Shown here one piece after another: positions 7,766 through 15,910 of a stretch of DNA of 42,056 bases (its first letter is position 1; each line of letters starts with the position of its first letter). This DNA is from an uncultured Eubacteriales bacterium (GTDB taxonomy: Bacteria > Bacillota > Clostridia > Oscillospirales > Ruminococcaceae). Where the stretch lies: positions 22,346 to 64,401 of the forward strand of contig OMXI01000022.1 in assembly GCA_900314975.1 (NCBI GenBank). Reading direction: 5' to 3'. The position numbers were made by a program, and so were the translations under genes. The notes under the pieces are model-generated. The model made no database searches. It saw only the letters and a list, made by a program, of their open reading frames with translations, and was not told the origin of the DNA.

Positions 7766-8638
7766 ATGGATAAGGAACTCAACAGGATAAAAAAAGCAGC
7801 CGCCATACAGGATATGTCGGGTATCGGCAGATGCTCGCTGACGGTGATAATACCTGTTCTGAGCGTTATGGGCGTGCAGGTTTGCCCCGTGCCGACGGCG
7901 GTGCTTTCGGCGCACACGGGCTACGGCGAGTTCGTTATGCGCGACCTTACGGATTTCATTCAGCCTGCGCTGGAGCATTACAAAAAGCTGGGTGTGCAGT
8001 TTGACTGCGTATACAGCGGTTTTCTTGCATCAAGCGAGCAGATAGACAGCTGCCTGGAGTTTTTCAAGGCATACCCCGATGCGCTCAAAGTAGTCGACCC
8101 CGTTATGGGCGATGACGGCAAGGCGTATGCGACCTACACCAGTGAACTTTGCACGAGAATGAGCGAACTTGTGGCGGTGGCTGACCTGATAACGCCAAAT
8201 CTGACCGAGGCGGCGATACTGCTGGGTGAGGAGTACCCCAAGGGTGCGATAAGCGAACACACGGCAAAGGACTGGCTGGTTCGGCTGTCGCAAAAGGGCG
8301 CAAAGACGGTCGTTATAACATCGGTAAAGCTGGAAGGCTCGGGTGCGGCGACGATAGGGTATGACAGCTCGGACAAGAGCTTTTGGAAGATAGACAACGT
8401 GCTTGTGCCTGCGCAGTATTCGGGCACGGGTGATATGTTCACGAGCGTGCTGATAGGCGGGCTTTTGCGCGGCGACGCTCTGCCCGTAGCTATGAACAGG
8501 GCGGCGGAGTACACAGAGCATACGGTGTATCAGACGTATCAGTGCAAAAACTCTTTCCGCGACGGTCTGCTGTTTGAGGGCGAGGGCATGGCGTGGCTCA
8601 ACAGCGCTCACCGATTTGATGACTGCAAGCGTATGTGA
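7766..8638 (+). CDS. Pyridoxamine / pyridoxal kinase (PfkB-like)
   Basis: 290 residues. ATP-dependent kinase of B6 vitamers in the salvage route to pyridoxal phosphate, of the ribokinase-like fold. Seen motifs: the N-terminal QDMSGIGRCSLT, the PTAVLSAHTGYG substrate region, VVDPVMGDDGK, the LITPNLTEAAILLGE segment and the anion hole YSGTGDMFTSVL with the catalytic aspartate. It could act on a related compound such as a thiamine precursor, but the DPVMGD and GTGD contexts match PdxY/PdxK-like kinases of Firmicutes. I chose ATG 7766, about 11 bases after AAGGGT, over ATG 7742, which has no ribosome site. First gene of a likely operon with trmL and degV. Confidence 0.87.
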   Translation: MDKELNRIKKAAAIQDMSGIGRCSLTVIIPVLSVMGVQVCPVPTAVLSAHTGYGEFVMRDLTDFIQPALEHYKKLGVQFDCVYSGFLASSEQIDSCLEFFKAYPDALKVVDPVMGDDGKAYATYTSELCTRMSELVAVADLITPNLTEAAILLGEEYPKGAISEHTAKDWLVRLSQKGAKTVVITSVKLEGSGAATIGYDSSDKSFWKIDNVLVPAQYSGTGDMFTSVLIGGLLRGDALPVAMNRAAEYTEHTVYQTYQCKNSFRDGLLFEGEGMAWLNSAHRFDDCKRM

Positions 8639-8660
8639 CGGGCGGTGCAAAAGAGGCAGT

Positions 8661-9206
8661 ATGGAAAGTGTTTTGAAACCGAGACTGCATATCGTATTGG
8701 TAGAGCCAAGGATACCGCAGAACACGGGCAACGTTTCAAGGACGTGTGCCGTGACGGGCGCGGTGCTGCATCTGGTAAAGCCGTACGGTTTTACGATAAC
8801 GGACAGCGCGCTGAAAAGGGCAGGGCTTGACTACTGGGATAAGCTGGAGATATACGAGTATGAAAGTCTTGATGAGTTCTTTGAGAAAAATGACGGCGAT
8901 ATGTACTTTTTCACCACAAAGGGCAGAAGGGTACATTCGGACGTGAGATATGACATTGAAAAGCCGACATATCTGGTTTTCGGCAGGGAGGACAAGGGGC
9001 TGCCCGAAGCTCTGCTGTTTGAAAATCCCGATAAATGCGTGAGAATACCTATGAGGCAGACGCTGCGAAGTCTCAATCTGTCAAATTCCGCTGCGATAGC
9101 TGCATATGAGGTGCTGCGGCAGTGGGATTACGCGCAGCTGAGTACGAGCGGTCAGCTTACACAATACAAATGGGAAGATTTAGGGGAGGAGTACCTGAAT
9201 GGCTAA
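8661..9206 (+). CDS. trmL: tRNA (cytidine/uridine-34-2'-O)-methyltransferase, TrmL-type
   Basis: 181 residues. SPOUT-family enzyme that methylates the ribose of the wobble base of certain leucine tRNAs. The N-terminus HIVLVEPRIPQNTGNVSRTC is the SpoU motif 1, and the C-terminal knot is formed by LVFGREDKGLPE and RIPMRQTLRSLNLSNSAAIA. Length is a little above the 155-170 usual for TrmL because of a C-terminal tail. The start is ATG 8661 after GAGG; the long upstream extension back to 8574 overlaps the kinase gene and is not protein-like. Its end overlaps the degV start by 8 bases, implying coupling. Confidence 0.92.
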   Translation: MESVLKPRLHIVLVEPRIPQNTGNVSRTCAVTGAVLHLVKPYGFTITDSALKRAGLDYWDKLEIYEYESLDEFFEKNDGDMYFFTTKGRRVHSDVRYDIEKPTYLVFGREDKGLPEALLFENPDKCVRIPMRQTLRSLNLSNSAAIAAYEVLRQWDYAQLSTSGQLTQYKWEDLGEEYLNG

Positions 9207-10071
9207 AATAAAATTCGTTACCGATTCCGCAAGTGACATTTCAGAGGCGTATGAGAAAAAATACGATATTCTTATCCTCAATTTCAAGGTCGCTATGGGT
9301 GATAAAAGCTACACCACCCGTGTGGATTTCGACAACAAGAAATTCTACAAGATGCTTGACGAATACGACGGCGTGCCGACTACCTCGCAGATAACGCCGC
9401 TGGAGTTTGTGGAGGTGTACAAAAAGCTCTACAAGGAGGGCTACACCGATATCATCTTTACGTCGATAAACTCAAAGGGCTCTGCTACATATGACAATTC
9501 CGTAATGGCGGTAAGTATGTTCTATGACGAGGTACCGCAGGCGCAGGGCAAGATAAACATCTACAACATTGACGGCAGAGGCTACACGGGCGCTTACGGA
9601 TACCCTGTTATACAGGGCGCGAAAAAGGCGAGAAAGGGCGCATCGGCAAAGGATATAGTTGCGTATATGAAGGACTGGATAGACAACTGCGTCATCTTCT
9701 TTGCGCCGTACACGCTCAAATATGCGAGAAAGTCGGGAAGGATACCCTCTGCGGCGGCTTTCGTGGGCGAGGTAATGGGTCTGAAGCCTGTTATGCGCAT
9801 ACAGGATAACAAGATTGTCACAGAGACAAAGGTAAGAGGCGAAAAGGCGGTAATACCCAAGATACTTGACCTTACGCTTGAAAATATGATACCCAAAACG
9901 CCATACTGCATTGTTTACGGCAACGACGAGGCTGTAATGGAGGAAATGGCGCAGGTAATGATAAAAAAGGTAGGATACCCGCCTGAGAAGTATTTCCAGA
10001 TAGGTGCGGCTATCGCGATAAACGCAGGTCCCCGTGTGGTAGGAGTTATTTTCAAGGCACAGCGGAAATAA
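9199..10071 (+). CDS. DegV family fatty-acid-binding protein
   Basis: 290 residues. DegV/FakB proteins hold a fatty acid for phosphorylation by FakA and so feed exogenous fatty acids into phospholipids; whether this copy does that is inferred from the family. The N-terminal signature FVTDSASDIS and the lid and lipid-pocket motifs VPTTSQITPLEF, FTSINSKGSATYDNS and the C-terminal IGAAIAINAGPRVVG are clear. Length fits. The ribosome site AGGGGAGGAG lies in the end of trmL. No fakA kinase gene is visible in the window. Confidence 0.9.
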   Translation: MAKIKFVTDSASDISEAYEKKYDILILNFKVAMGDKSYTTRVDFDNKKFYKMLDEYDGVPTTSQITPLEFVEVYKKLYKEGYTDIIFTSINSKGSATYDNSVMAVSMFYDEVPQAQGKINIYNIDGRGYTGAYGYPVIQGAKKARKGASAKDIVAYMKDWIDNCVIFFAPYTLKYARKSGRIPSAAAFVGEVMGLKPVMRIQDNKIVTETKVRGEKAVIPKILDLTLENMIPKTPYCIVYGNDEAVMEEMAQVMIKKVGYPPEKYFQIGAAIAINAGPRVVGVIFKAQRK

Positions 10072-10102
10072 AAAAATCTATGCATATTCGGAGGAATATG
10101 GT

Positions 10103-10297
10103 ATGGGCGATAAATTATCCTGGATACTTATGGGCGGCGGTGCCGCAGTTGTTCTTGTGAGCTGCTGGTGCAGGGTGCTGCTTGATGTTGACCGCATATG
10201 GTTCGTTCTTTTCGTGGTGATAGGGCTTGGTATGATAGCTGCGGGCAAGTTCGGCAGGTTCGGCGGCGACAAGGGCGGCAAGAACGGCGGCGAGTAA
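10103..10297 (+). CDS. Small two-helix membrane protein
   Basis: 64 residues: two hydrophobic helices (about 6-26 and 31-50) and a glycine/lysine-rich tail (KFGRFGGDKGGKNGGE). GGAGG lies eight bases before the ATG. I do not recognise the family. It follows degV by 31 bases and is probably read from the same transcript; the pgk promoter lies just beyond. The strong ribosome site and sensible membrane topology argue for a real gene. Confidence 0.65.
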   Translation: MGDKLSWILMGGGAAVVLVSCWCRVLLDVDRIWFVLFVVIGLGMIAAGKFGRFGGDKGGKNGGE

Positions 10298-10342
10298 GCT
10301 GAACGCATTTGTAAAACGTGGGTAAACAATAATTGAAAGTGC

Positions 10343-10371
10343 TTGATTTTTTGGGCGCTTTCATTTATAAT
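10343..10371 (+). promoter_or_regulatory. Promoter of pgk, enclosed in an inverted repeat
   Basis: TTGATT (10343-10348), 17-base spacer, TATAAT (10366-10371). GAAAGTGC (10335-10342) and GCGCTTTC (10355-10362) form an inverted repeat around the -35 box, which could be an operator or a weak hairpin ending the upstream transcript. Confidence 0.8.
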
Positions 10372-10450
10372 AATTGTTGGGGCGTGAGCCTTTCAAACAG
10401 TAAATAATGGGGTAACACCCAAATTTAAATAAGAGAGGATGTCTGTAATT

Positions 10451-11671
10451 ATGGCAGGTTTAAACAAGGTCAGTGTTGATGACATTAACGTAAAGGGCAA
10501 AAAGGTCCTTGTAAGAGTTGATTTCAACGTTCCGCTCAAGGACGGCGTTATCACTAACGATAACAGAATAACCGCAGCTCTTCCGACTATCAAGAAGCTG
10601 GTGGCTGACGGCGGCAAGGTAGTTCTTTGCTCGCATCTGGGCAAGCCAAAGAACGGTCCTGAGGCAAAGTTCTCGCTCGCACCCGCTGCTGCAAGACTCG
10701 CAGAGCTGGTTGACACAAAGGTTACCTTTGCAGCTGACGACACGGTAGTAGGCGACAACGCAAAGAAGGCTGTCGGCGAAATGAACGACGGCGAGATAGT
10801 TGTTCTTGAGAACACAAGATTCAGGGGAAACGAGGAGACCAAGAACGGTGAGGAGTTCGCAAAAGAGCTTGCTGACCTCGTTGACGGACAGGTTTTCGTT
10901 ATGGACGCTTTCGGTTCTGCTCACAGAGCACACGCTTCCACAGCAGGCGTTACAAAGTTTGTTAAGGAAACAGCTGTGGGCTATCTGATGCAGAAGGAAA
11001 TCACATTCCTGGGCAACGCTGTTGAGGACCCTGTAAGACCTTTCGTTGCAATTCTTGGCGGTGCAAAGGTCGCAGACAAGCTCAACGTTATCAACAACCT
11101 GCTTGAAAAGTGCGATACACTTATCATCGGCGGCGGTATGGCTTACACATTCCTTAAGGCACAGGGCAAGGAAGTTGGTCTTTCGCTGGTCGACGACACA
11201 AAGATAGATTACTGCAAGGAAATGATGGAGAAGGCTGAAAAGCTCGGCAAGAAGCTGCTTTTGCCTATCGACACAACTATTGCCGCAGGTTTCCCTGACC
11301 CGATCGATGCACAGATAGACGTTAAGGTAGTTGACGCTGACGCTATCCCTGCTGATATGGAGGGTCTTGACATAGGCGACAAGACTGCTGCACTGTTCGG
11401 CGATGCTGTAAAGAGCGCAAAGACTGTTGTTTGGAACGGTCCTATGGGCGTATTTGAGAACCCTGTACTTGCAAAGGGTACTATCGCTGTTGCAAAGGCT
11501 CTTGCAGAGACAGACGCTACAACTATCATCGGCGGCGGCGACTCGGCAGCTGCTGTTATACAGCTCGGCTTTGCTGACAAGATGAGCCACATCTCCACAG
11601 GCGGCGGAGCTTCTCTTGAATACCTTGAGGGCAAGGTTCTTCCGGGTATTGACGTTATAGCTGACAAGTAA
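10451..11671 (+). CDS. pgk: Phosphoglycerate kinase
   Basis: 406 residues. Glycolytic enzyme making ATP from 1,3-bisphosphoglycerate and ADP in the cytosol. The N-terminal domain shows [20 protein letters not shown] and the region [10 protein letters not shown], the central part [17 protein letters not shown], and the nucleotide domain [13 protein letters not shown] and [12 protein letters not shown]. Length is typical. I chose ATG 10451, about 11 bases after AGAGAGG; the ATG at 10439 touches that site. The upstream promoter is strong. Codon choice is more restricted than in its neighbours, as expected for a highly expressed gene. It opens the glycolysis block pgk, tpiA, gpmI. Confidence 0.97.
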   Translation: MAGLNKVSVDDINVKGKKVLVRVDFNVPLKDGVITNDNRITAALPTIKKLVADGGKVVLCSHLGKPKNGPEAKFSLAPAAARLAELVDTKVTFAADDTVVGDNAKKAVGEMNDGEIVVLENTRFRGNEETKNGEEFAKELADLVDGQVFVMDAFGSAHRAHASTAGVTKFVKETAVGYLMQKEITFLGNAVEDPVRPFVAILGGAKVADKLNVINNLLEKCDTLIIGGGMAYTFLKAQGKEVGLSLVDDTKIDYCKEMMEKAEKLGKKLLLPIDTTIAAGFPDPIDAQIDVKVVDADAIPADMEGLDIGDKTAALFGDAVKSAKTVVWNGPMGVFENPVLAKGTIAVAKALAETDATTIIGGGDSAAAVIQLGFADKMSHISTGGGASLEYLEGKVLPGIDVIADK

Positions 11672-11677
11672 TAGCTT

Positions 11678-11712
11678 GGGGCAGGCAGAAAAATGCCTGC
11701 TCCTTCTTTTTT
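11678..11712 (+). terminator. Terminator after pgk
   Basis: GGGGCAGGCA (11678-11687) pairs with TGCCTGCTCC (11694-11703) around GAAAAA, followed by TTCTTTTTTT. The next gene starts 14 bases later, so some read-through may feed it. Confidence 0.85.
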
Positions 11713-11725
11713 GGGGAGAAAAGAT

Positions 11726-12574
11726 ATGAAATACTTTCGCTATCATCTGAAGGCAAACAAAACACTGCTTGGGGCTGCGCTGTGGCTTTCGGTAGCCATA
11801 GACGCTCTTGTTATAGCGTGCTGTGTGCAGTACATAGGCAGGGAAGGCTTCTGGGTTCCGATAATCGCCTGCCTTGTGATAACGGCTATCGTTATGCTGG
11901 TGGTGATGTTTCTTATATACCGCGTATCCAAAAAGAACGAGCCTATGTTTGATGTTCTGAACGAAAAGGGTGTGTGCGATGAGCTTATTGCGGTATTCAG
12001 GCAGCGGCACCCGAAGATGACACCGATACATCACGTTTTGCTCGGGATATATTTTAAGATAATGCAAAGGTACGACGAGGCGGAGTACGAGATATCTGTC
12101 GCGGGCAATTACTTTATGGCTGACATTACTACAAAGGCATATTACTGCTGTGCGTTCATCTCTTTGCGCATAAGGCAAAGGCGCTTTGACGAGGCGATAA
12201 TAATGTACAACAACTATGACAGCATGATGACTGCCTACTGCCGCTCCCACAAAAATGCACTGTGCGTTGACCACTACTCGCAGGGAGCACTGCTGTATGC
12301 GTACAGCGGGGATTTTCAGTCGGCTATGGTGTGCATACAGAGCATGGACAAGGCGGTGCGCAAAAACCGTATGTACGCCTTTACAAGAAACACCGCGCTT
12401 ATGGGTGTGTATCTTCTTATGGGTGATTACAGCAACGCGGACAGCGTGAAAAGTATGATGCTGCGCGACCTGCCCGAATGTGATGCGTTTGATATGAAAT
12501 TTCAGAGAGACCTTGCGCTCGATGATATAGAGTCAACGAGCGCGATATTTGACCCGAGAGAGCAAAGAGGATAA
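11726..12574 (+). CDS. Membrane protein with a TPR-like soluble domain
   Basis: 282 residues. Two adjacent hydrophobic helices (about 15-36 and 44-67) are followed by a helical cytosolic region with repeated features of tetratricopeptide-like pairs: ALLYAYSGDFQSAMVCIQSM and, near the end, YLLMGDYSNADSVKSMMLRD. I do not recognise a named family. GGGGAG lies seven bases before ATG 11726; the upstream extension overlaps the terminator hairpin. The C-terminal 55 residues are repeated, diverged, as a separate 67-residue protein in the next gene, so a partial duplication has taken place. Role unknown; a scaffold or interaction function would be a guess. Confidence 0.65.
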   Translation: MKYFRYHLKANKTLLGAALWLSVAIDALVIACCVQYIGREGFWVPIIACLVITAIVMLVVMFLIYRVSKKNEPMFDVLNEKGVCDELIAVFRQRHPKMTPIHHVLLGIYFKIMQRYDEAEYEISVAGNYFMADITTKAYYCCAFISLRIRQRRFDEAIIMYNNYDSMMTAYCRSHKNALCVDHYSQGALLYAYSGDFQSAMVCIQSMDKAVRKNRMYAFTRNTALMGVYLLMGDYSNADSVKSMMLRDLPECDAFDMKFQRDLALDDIESTSAIFDPREQRG

Positions 12575-12600
12575 GTCGTTTTATAGGGGGGTAACTTAAA

Positions 12601-12804
12601 ATGGGATTATTTAAATATGGTTTTAAGTATCATCGTAATTATCTGATAAAGGGTGATCTGCAAACAGCTGACAGGATCAAGCAGGGTATGCTCAATGACC
12701 TGCAAACATTCAGCGAGTTTGAGTATAAATCATCAAAAACAACTTGGACTGACAGGATAAAGGATGTGCAGATGCACTATGACCCGAGGGTACAAACGCA
12801 GTAA
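12601..12804 (+). CDS. Short paralogue of the C-terminus of the preceding TPR-like protein
   Basis: 67 residues. Residues 14-64 (for example YLIKGDLQTADRIKQGMLND and YDPR near the end) line up with the last 55 residues of the preceding protein (YLLMGDYSNADSVKSMMLRD, then FDPR). The membrane helices and most of the soluble domain are missing. It begins with ATG after GGGGGGTAACTTAAA, so it may well be translated. Base composition is more AT-rich than its neighbour. It is either a decayed duplicate or a functional small partner of the larger protein; I cannot decide. Confidence 0.55.
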   Translation: MGLFKYGFKYHRNYLIKGDLQTADRIKQGMLNDLQTFSEFEYKSSKTTWTDRIKDVQMHYDPRVQTQ

Positions 12805-12822
12805 AGTAAGGAGTAATCACAA

Positions 12823-13377
12823 ATGGAATTGTTGAATGTTCTTGCCGAGGAGTCCTCAAAAGCGGAAGGCTCAAAGGGGCTGTTTTCGGGCTTTCAGGGA
12901 ATAGCGGGAATTGTGCTTTGCCTTGTGGCTGTGGGTATGGTCTATGTGGGTATTAAAATCTACAACGGCTTTAAGATAGACTTCGGCACAAAGGCGAATG
13001 TTCCGCAGGAGGATACGCATATCCCGACTACCGCAAAGATTCAGAACAAGGTCAGGACGACGATGCCCGATTTCAACGGACAGGGCGAGCGCGAGATAAT
13101 CGAGTGGACAATGGTGTACGAGGTGGACGGCGAAAAGTACAAGCAGACTATCCCGGACAACAATTACACCAAGGGACAGATAATCGACATCAAGTACGAG
13201 CCGAGCGACCCCAACGACTTTTATGTTTACGACAAGCAGGCGGAGGAGGCTGCGGCGCTTGCAGAGCAAAGCGGCGAGCAGGAAGATGAGCCTGTCGAAA
13301 AGAACAAGCTCGGGCTGGGTATGGTCGCGCTGGCGTGCCTTATCTGCGCTGTCGGTGTGGCGCTGCTGTTAAGCTGA
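12823..13377 (+). CDS. DUF3592-like membrane protein
   Basis: 184 residues. A polar N-terminus, one membrane helix (about 26-48), an extracytoplasmic or cytosolic beta-rich domain (about 65-135, with YEVDGEKYKQTIPDNNYTKG and IKYEPSDPNDFYVYD), an acidic Glu-rich linker, and a second membrane helix at the C-terminus (about 165-183). The layout and the D-P-N-D-F-Y-V pattern correspond to the smaller protein at 560-964, so both are probably the same loosely defined family. Start ATG is preceded by AAGGAG. It ends 7 bases before the tpiA promoter begins. Confidence 0.7.
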   Translation: MELLNVLAEESSKAEGSKGLFSGFQGIAGIVLCLVAVGMVYVGIKIYNGFKIDFGTKANVPQEDTHIPTTAKIQNKVRTTMPDFNGQGEREIIEWTMVYEVDGEKYKQTIPDNNYTKGQIIDIKYEPSDPNDFYVYDKQAEEAAALAEQSGEQEDEPVEKNKLGLGMVALACLICAVGVALLLS

Positions 13378-13383
13378 CGCGCG

Positions 13384-13412
13384 TTGACAAAAGGGCACGA
13401 ATGATGTATAAT
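13384..13412 (+). promoter_or_regulatory. Consensus promoter of tpiA-gpmI
   Basis: TTGACA (13384-13389), 17-base spacer, TATAAT (13407-13412): a perfect SigA consensus, fitting high expression of glycolytic genes. Confidence 0.9.
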
Positions 13413-13468
13413 TAGATGTTAGTCAATAATAGGGCAATGCCCGAATCTATAGAAAAGGAGTTTTTACA

Positions 13469-14245
13469 ATGAAAAAGTCAGTAAGAAAGGCGATAATCGC
13501 CGGCAACTGGAAAATGAACAAGACAAGACCTGAGGCTAAAGAGCTTCTGGAGGCTATCAAGCCGCTGGTAGCCAATGCCGAGGGCAAGGTAGAGGTAATC
13601 GCTTGCGTGCCTTTTACAAACCTTGAAACTGCTGTAAACACTACCGCAGGTTCAAACGTTAAGGTCGGCGCAGAGAACTGCCACTTTGAAAAGAGCGGCG
13701 CTTTCACGGGCGAGATCTCCGCTGATATGCTCACAGAGCTGGGCGTTGAGTACGTTGTACTCGGTCACTCCGAGAGAAGACAGTACTTCGGCGAGACAGA
13801 CGAGACAGTAAACAAGAGAACAAAGGCTGCGCTTGCTGCAGGTCTGAAGCCGATAGTTTGTGTTGGCGAGCTGCTGTGGGAGCGTGAGTGCGACATCACA
13901 GAGGAAGTTATCGCAAAGCAGATAAAGCTCGATTTCTTCGGCGTTTCGGCAGAGGATATCAAAAAGTGCGTTATCGCTTACGAGCCTGTATGGGCTATCG
14001 GCACGGGCAAGACTGCTACTGCTGACCAGGCAGAAGAGGTTTGCGCATTTATAAGAAAGATGCTCGCTAAACTTTATGACGAGGCTACCGCGCAGGCTGT
14101 TACTATCCAGTACGGCGGCTCGATGAACGCAGGCAACGCTGCTGAACTGCTCTCAAAGGAGAATGTTGACGGCGGTCTTATCGGCGGCGCTTCACTCAAG
14201 GCAAACGACTTCAACACAATCGTACAGGCTGCTGTTGAAGGTTAA
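13469..14245 (+). CDS. tpiA: Triosephosphate isomerase
   Basis: 258 residues. Interconverts dihydroxyacetone phosphate and glyceraldehyde 3-phosphate. All catalytic parts are seen: Lys15 in GNWKMNK, His100 in LGHSERRQYF, Glu172 in AYEPVWAIGTGKTA, and the phosphate-binding YGGSMNAGNA and GGLIGGASL near the C-terminus. Length is standard. AAAAGGAG precedes the ATG. It has a perfect consensus promoter and runs into gpmI, 41 bases downstream, with no terminator between. Confidence 0.97.
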   Translation: MKKSVRKAIIAGNWKMNKTRPEAKELLEAIKPLVANAEGKVEVIACVPFTNLETAVNTTAGSNVKVGAENCHFEKSGAFTGEISADMLTELGVEYVVLGHSERRQYFGETDETVNKRTKAALAAGLKPIVCVGELLWERECDITEEVIAKQIKLDFFGVSAEDIKKCVIAYEPVWAIGTGKTATADQAEEVCAFIRKMLAKLYDEATAQAVTIQYGGSMNAGNAAELLSKENVDGGLIGGASLKANDFNTIVQAAVEG

Positions 14246-14286
14246 TTTAAAGCTCACTGAAAAAGTGATTAGAATGGAGAACTATT

Positions 14287-15867
14287 ATGAGTAAAAAAAC
14301 AGTTGTACTTGTTGTTATGGACGGAGTAGGCATTTCGGTAACAGGTCTTGGCGACGCGGTAACAGAGGCTAACACACCTACTCTTGACAGGCTGTGGAAG
14401 GAGGTGCCGCATACGACTCTGAAGGCACACGGCGACGCTGTGGGACTGCCGACAGATGACGATATGGGTAACTCCGAGGTAGGTCACAACGCTCTTGGCT
14501 GCGGACAGATCTATTCGCAGGGCGCAAAGCTGGTCAATGAGTCTATCGCAAGCGGCAAGATGTTTGAGTCGGCAACCTGGAAAAAGCTCGTTGCAAATGT
14601 TAAGGACAACGGCTCGGTGTTCCATTTCCTCGGTCTGCTTTCGGACGGAAACGTTCACTCGAATATCGCACACCTCAAGACTATGCTTGCGCAGTGCAAG
14701 AAAGAGGGCGTTGCAAAGGTAAGATGCCACATTCTGCTTGACGGACGTGACGTTCCCGCAACAAGCGCACCTATCTACATTGCAGACCTTGAAAAGTGCA
14801 TAGCAGAGCTTAACGATGCGACTTTCGACGCGCAGATAGCATCGGGCGGCGGAAGAATGAAGATAACTATGGACAGATACCAGGCTGACTGGGGCATGGT
14901 AAAGCTGGGCTGGGATACTCACGTTCACGGCATTGGCAGACAGTTCGCTACTGCGCTGGAGGCTGTTGAGACTCTGCGCGGCGAGACAGAGGCTATTGAC
15001 CAGGATCTGCCGCCTTTCGTTATCGGCAAGGACGGCGAGCCTGTGGGCAAGGTGAATGACAACGACAGCGTTGTACTGTTCAACTTCAGAGGCGACAGAG
15101 CGCTTGAAATTTCTATGGCATTTGACGGCGGAGATGATTTCAAATACTTTGACAGGGGCGTTGTGCCAAAGGTATTCTACGCAGGAATGTTGGAGTATGA
15201 CGGCGACCTGAAGATACCTAACAACTATCTTGTTAACCCGCCGGAGATAAAGAACACGCTGTCTGAGGTGCTTGTAAATGCGGGACTCAGCTCTTATGCG
15301 GTCTCGGAGACACAGAAGTACGGCCACGTTACATATTTCTGGAACGGCAACCGTTCGGAGAAATTCTCCGAGGAGCTTGAAACGTGGAAGGAGATCCCTT
15401 CGGACAACGTTTCGTTCGATCAGAGACCGTGGATGAAGTCTGCGGAGATAACCGACGATATGATAGAGGCTATCAAGTCGCAGAAGTATGATTTCATCAG
15501 ATGCAACTATCCTAACGGTGATATGGTCGGTCACACGGGCTCGATGGATTCGACTATCGTTGCGGTCGAGGCTGTTGATATCGGTCTGACAAGACTGCTC
15601 AAGGTCGCTGCGGAGTATGACTGCACGGTGCTTATCACCGCTGACCACGGCAACGCTGACGAGATGCTTGAAAAGAACAAGAAGGGCGAGATCAACGTAA
15701 GAACTGCTCACTCGCTCAACAGAGTGCCGTTCTTTATCGTAAGCAAGGACAAGTACGAGATAATCGATGCGGACAGCACAAAGTACGGTCTGGCAAATGT
15801 TGCGCCGACGGTGCTGAAGATATTCGGCATCAAGGCTCCTGACTGCTGGGAAGACTCGATGATCTGA
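14287..15867 (+). CDS. gpmI: 2,3-bisphosphoglycerate-independent phosphoglycerate mutase
   Basis: 526 residues. Converts 3-phosphoglycerate to 2-phosphoglycerate with manganese and a phosphoserine intermediate; alkaline phosphatase superfamily. The catalytic Ser63 is in DMGNSEVGHNALG, the N-terminal metal aspartate in VMDGVG, and metal ligands in ITADHGNADEM and RTAHSLNRVPF. Length is slightly above the 510 typical of Bacillus. GGAG lies upstream of the ATG. Last gene of the tpiA-gpmI transcript, ended by the shared terminator at 15879. Confidence 0.96.
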   Translation: MSKKTVVLVVMDGVGISVTGLGDAVTEANTPTLDRLWKEVPHTTLKAHGDAVGLPTDDDMGNSEVGHNALGCGQIYSQGAKLVNESIASGKMFESATWKKLVANVKDNGSVFHFLGLLSDGNVHSNIAHLKTMLAQCKKEGVAKVRCHILLDGRDVPATSAPIYIADLEKCIAELNDATFDAQIASGGGRMKITMDRYQADWGMVKLGWDTHVHGIGRQFATALEAVETLRGETEAIDQDLPPFVIGKDGEPVGKVNDNDSVVLFNFRGDRALEISMAFDGGDDFKYFDRGVVPKVFYAGMLEYDGDLKIPNNYLVNPPEIKNTLSEVLVNAGLSSYAVSETQKYGHVTYFWNGNRSEKFSEELETWKEIPSDNVSFDQRPWMKSAEITDDMIEAIKSQKYDFIRCNYPNGDMVGHTGSMDSTIVAVEAVDIGLTRLLKVAAEYDCTVLITADHGNADEMLEKNKKGEINVRTAHSLNRVPFFIVSKDKYEIIDADSTKYGLANVAPTVLKIFGIKAPDCWEDSMI

Positions 15868-15878
15868 CGTATAAAAAT

Positions 15879-15910
15879 AAAGCTGAGGTTTTCACGCCTC
15901 AGCTTTTTTT
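15879..15910. terminator. Two-way terminator between gpmI and folC
   Basis: AAAGCTGAGG (15879-15888) pairs with CCTCAGCTTT (15897-15906), with T runs to the right and A runs to the left, so it can work in both directions. The folC stop codon (15901-15899) lies inside the right arm. Confidence 0.9.
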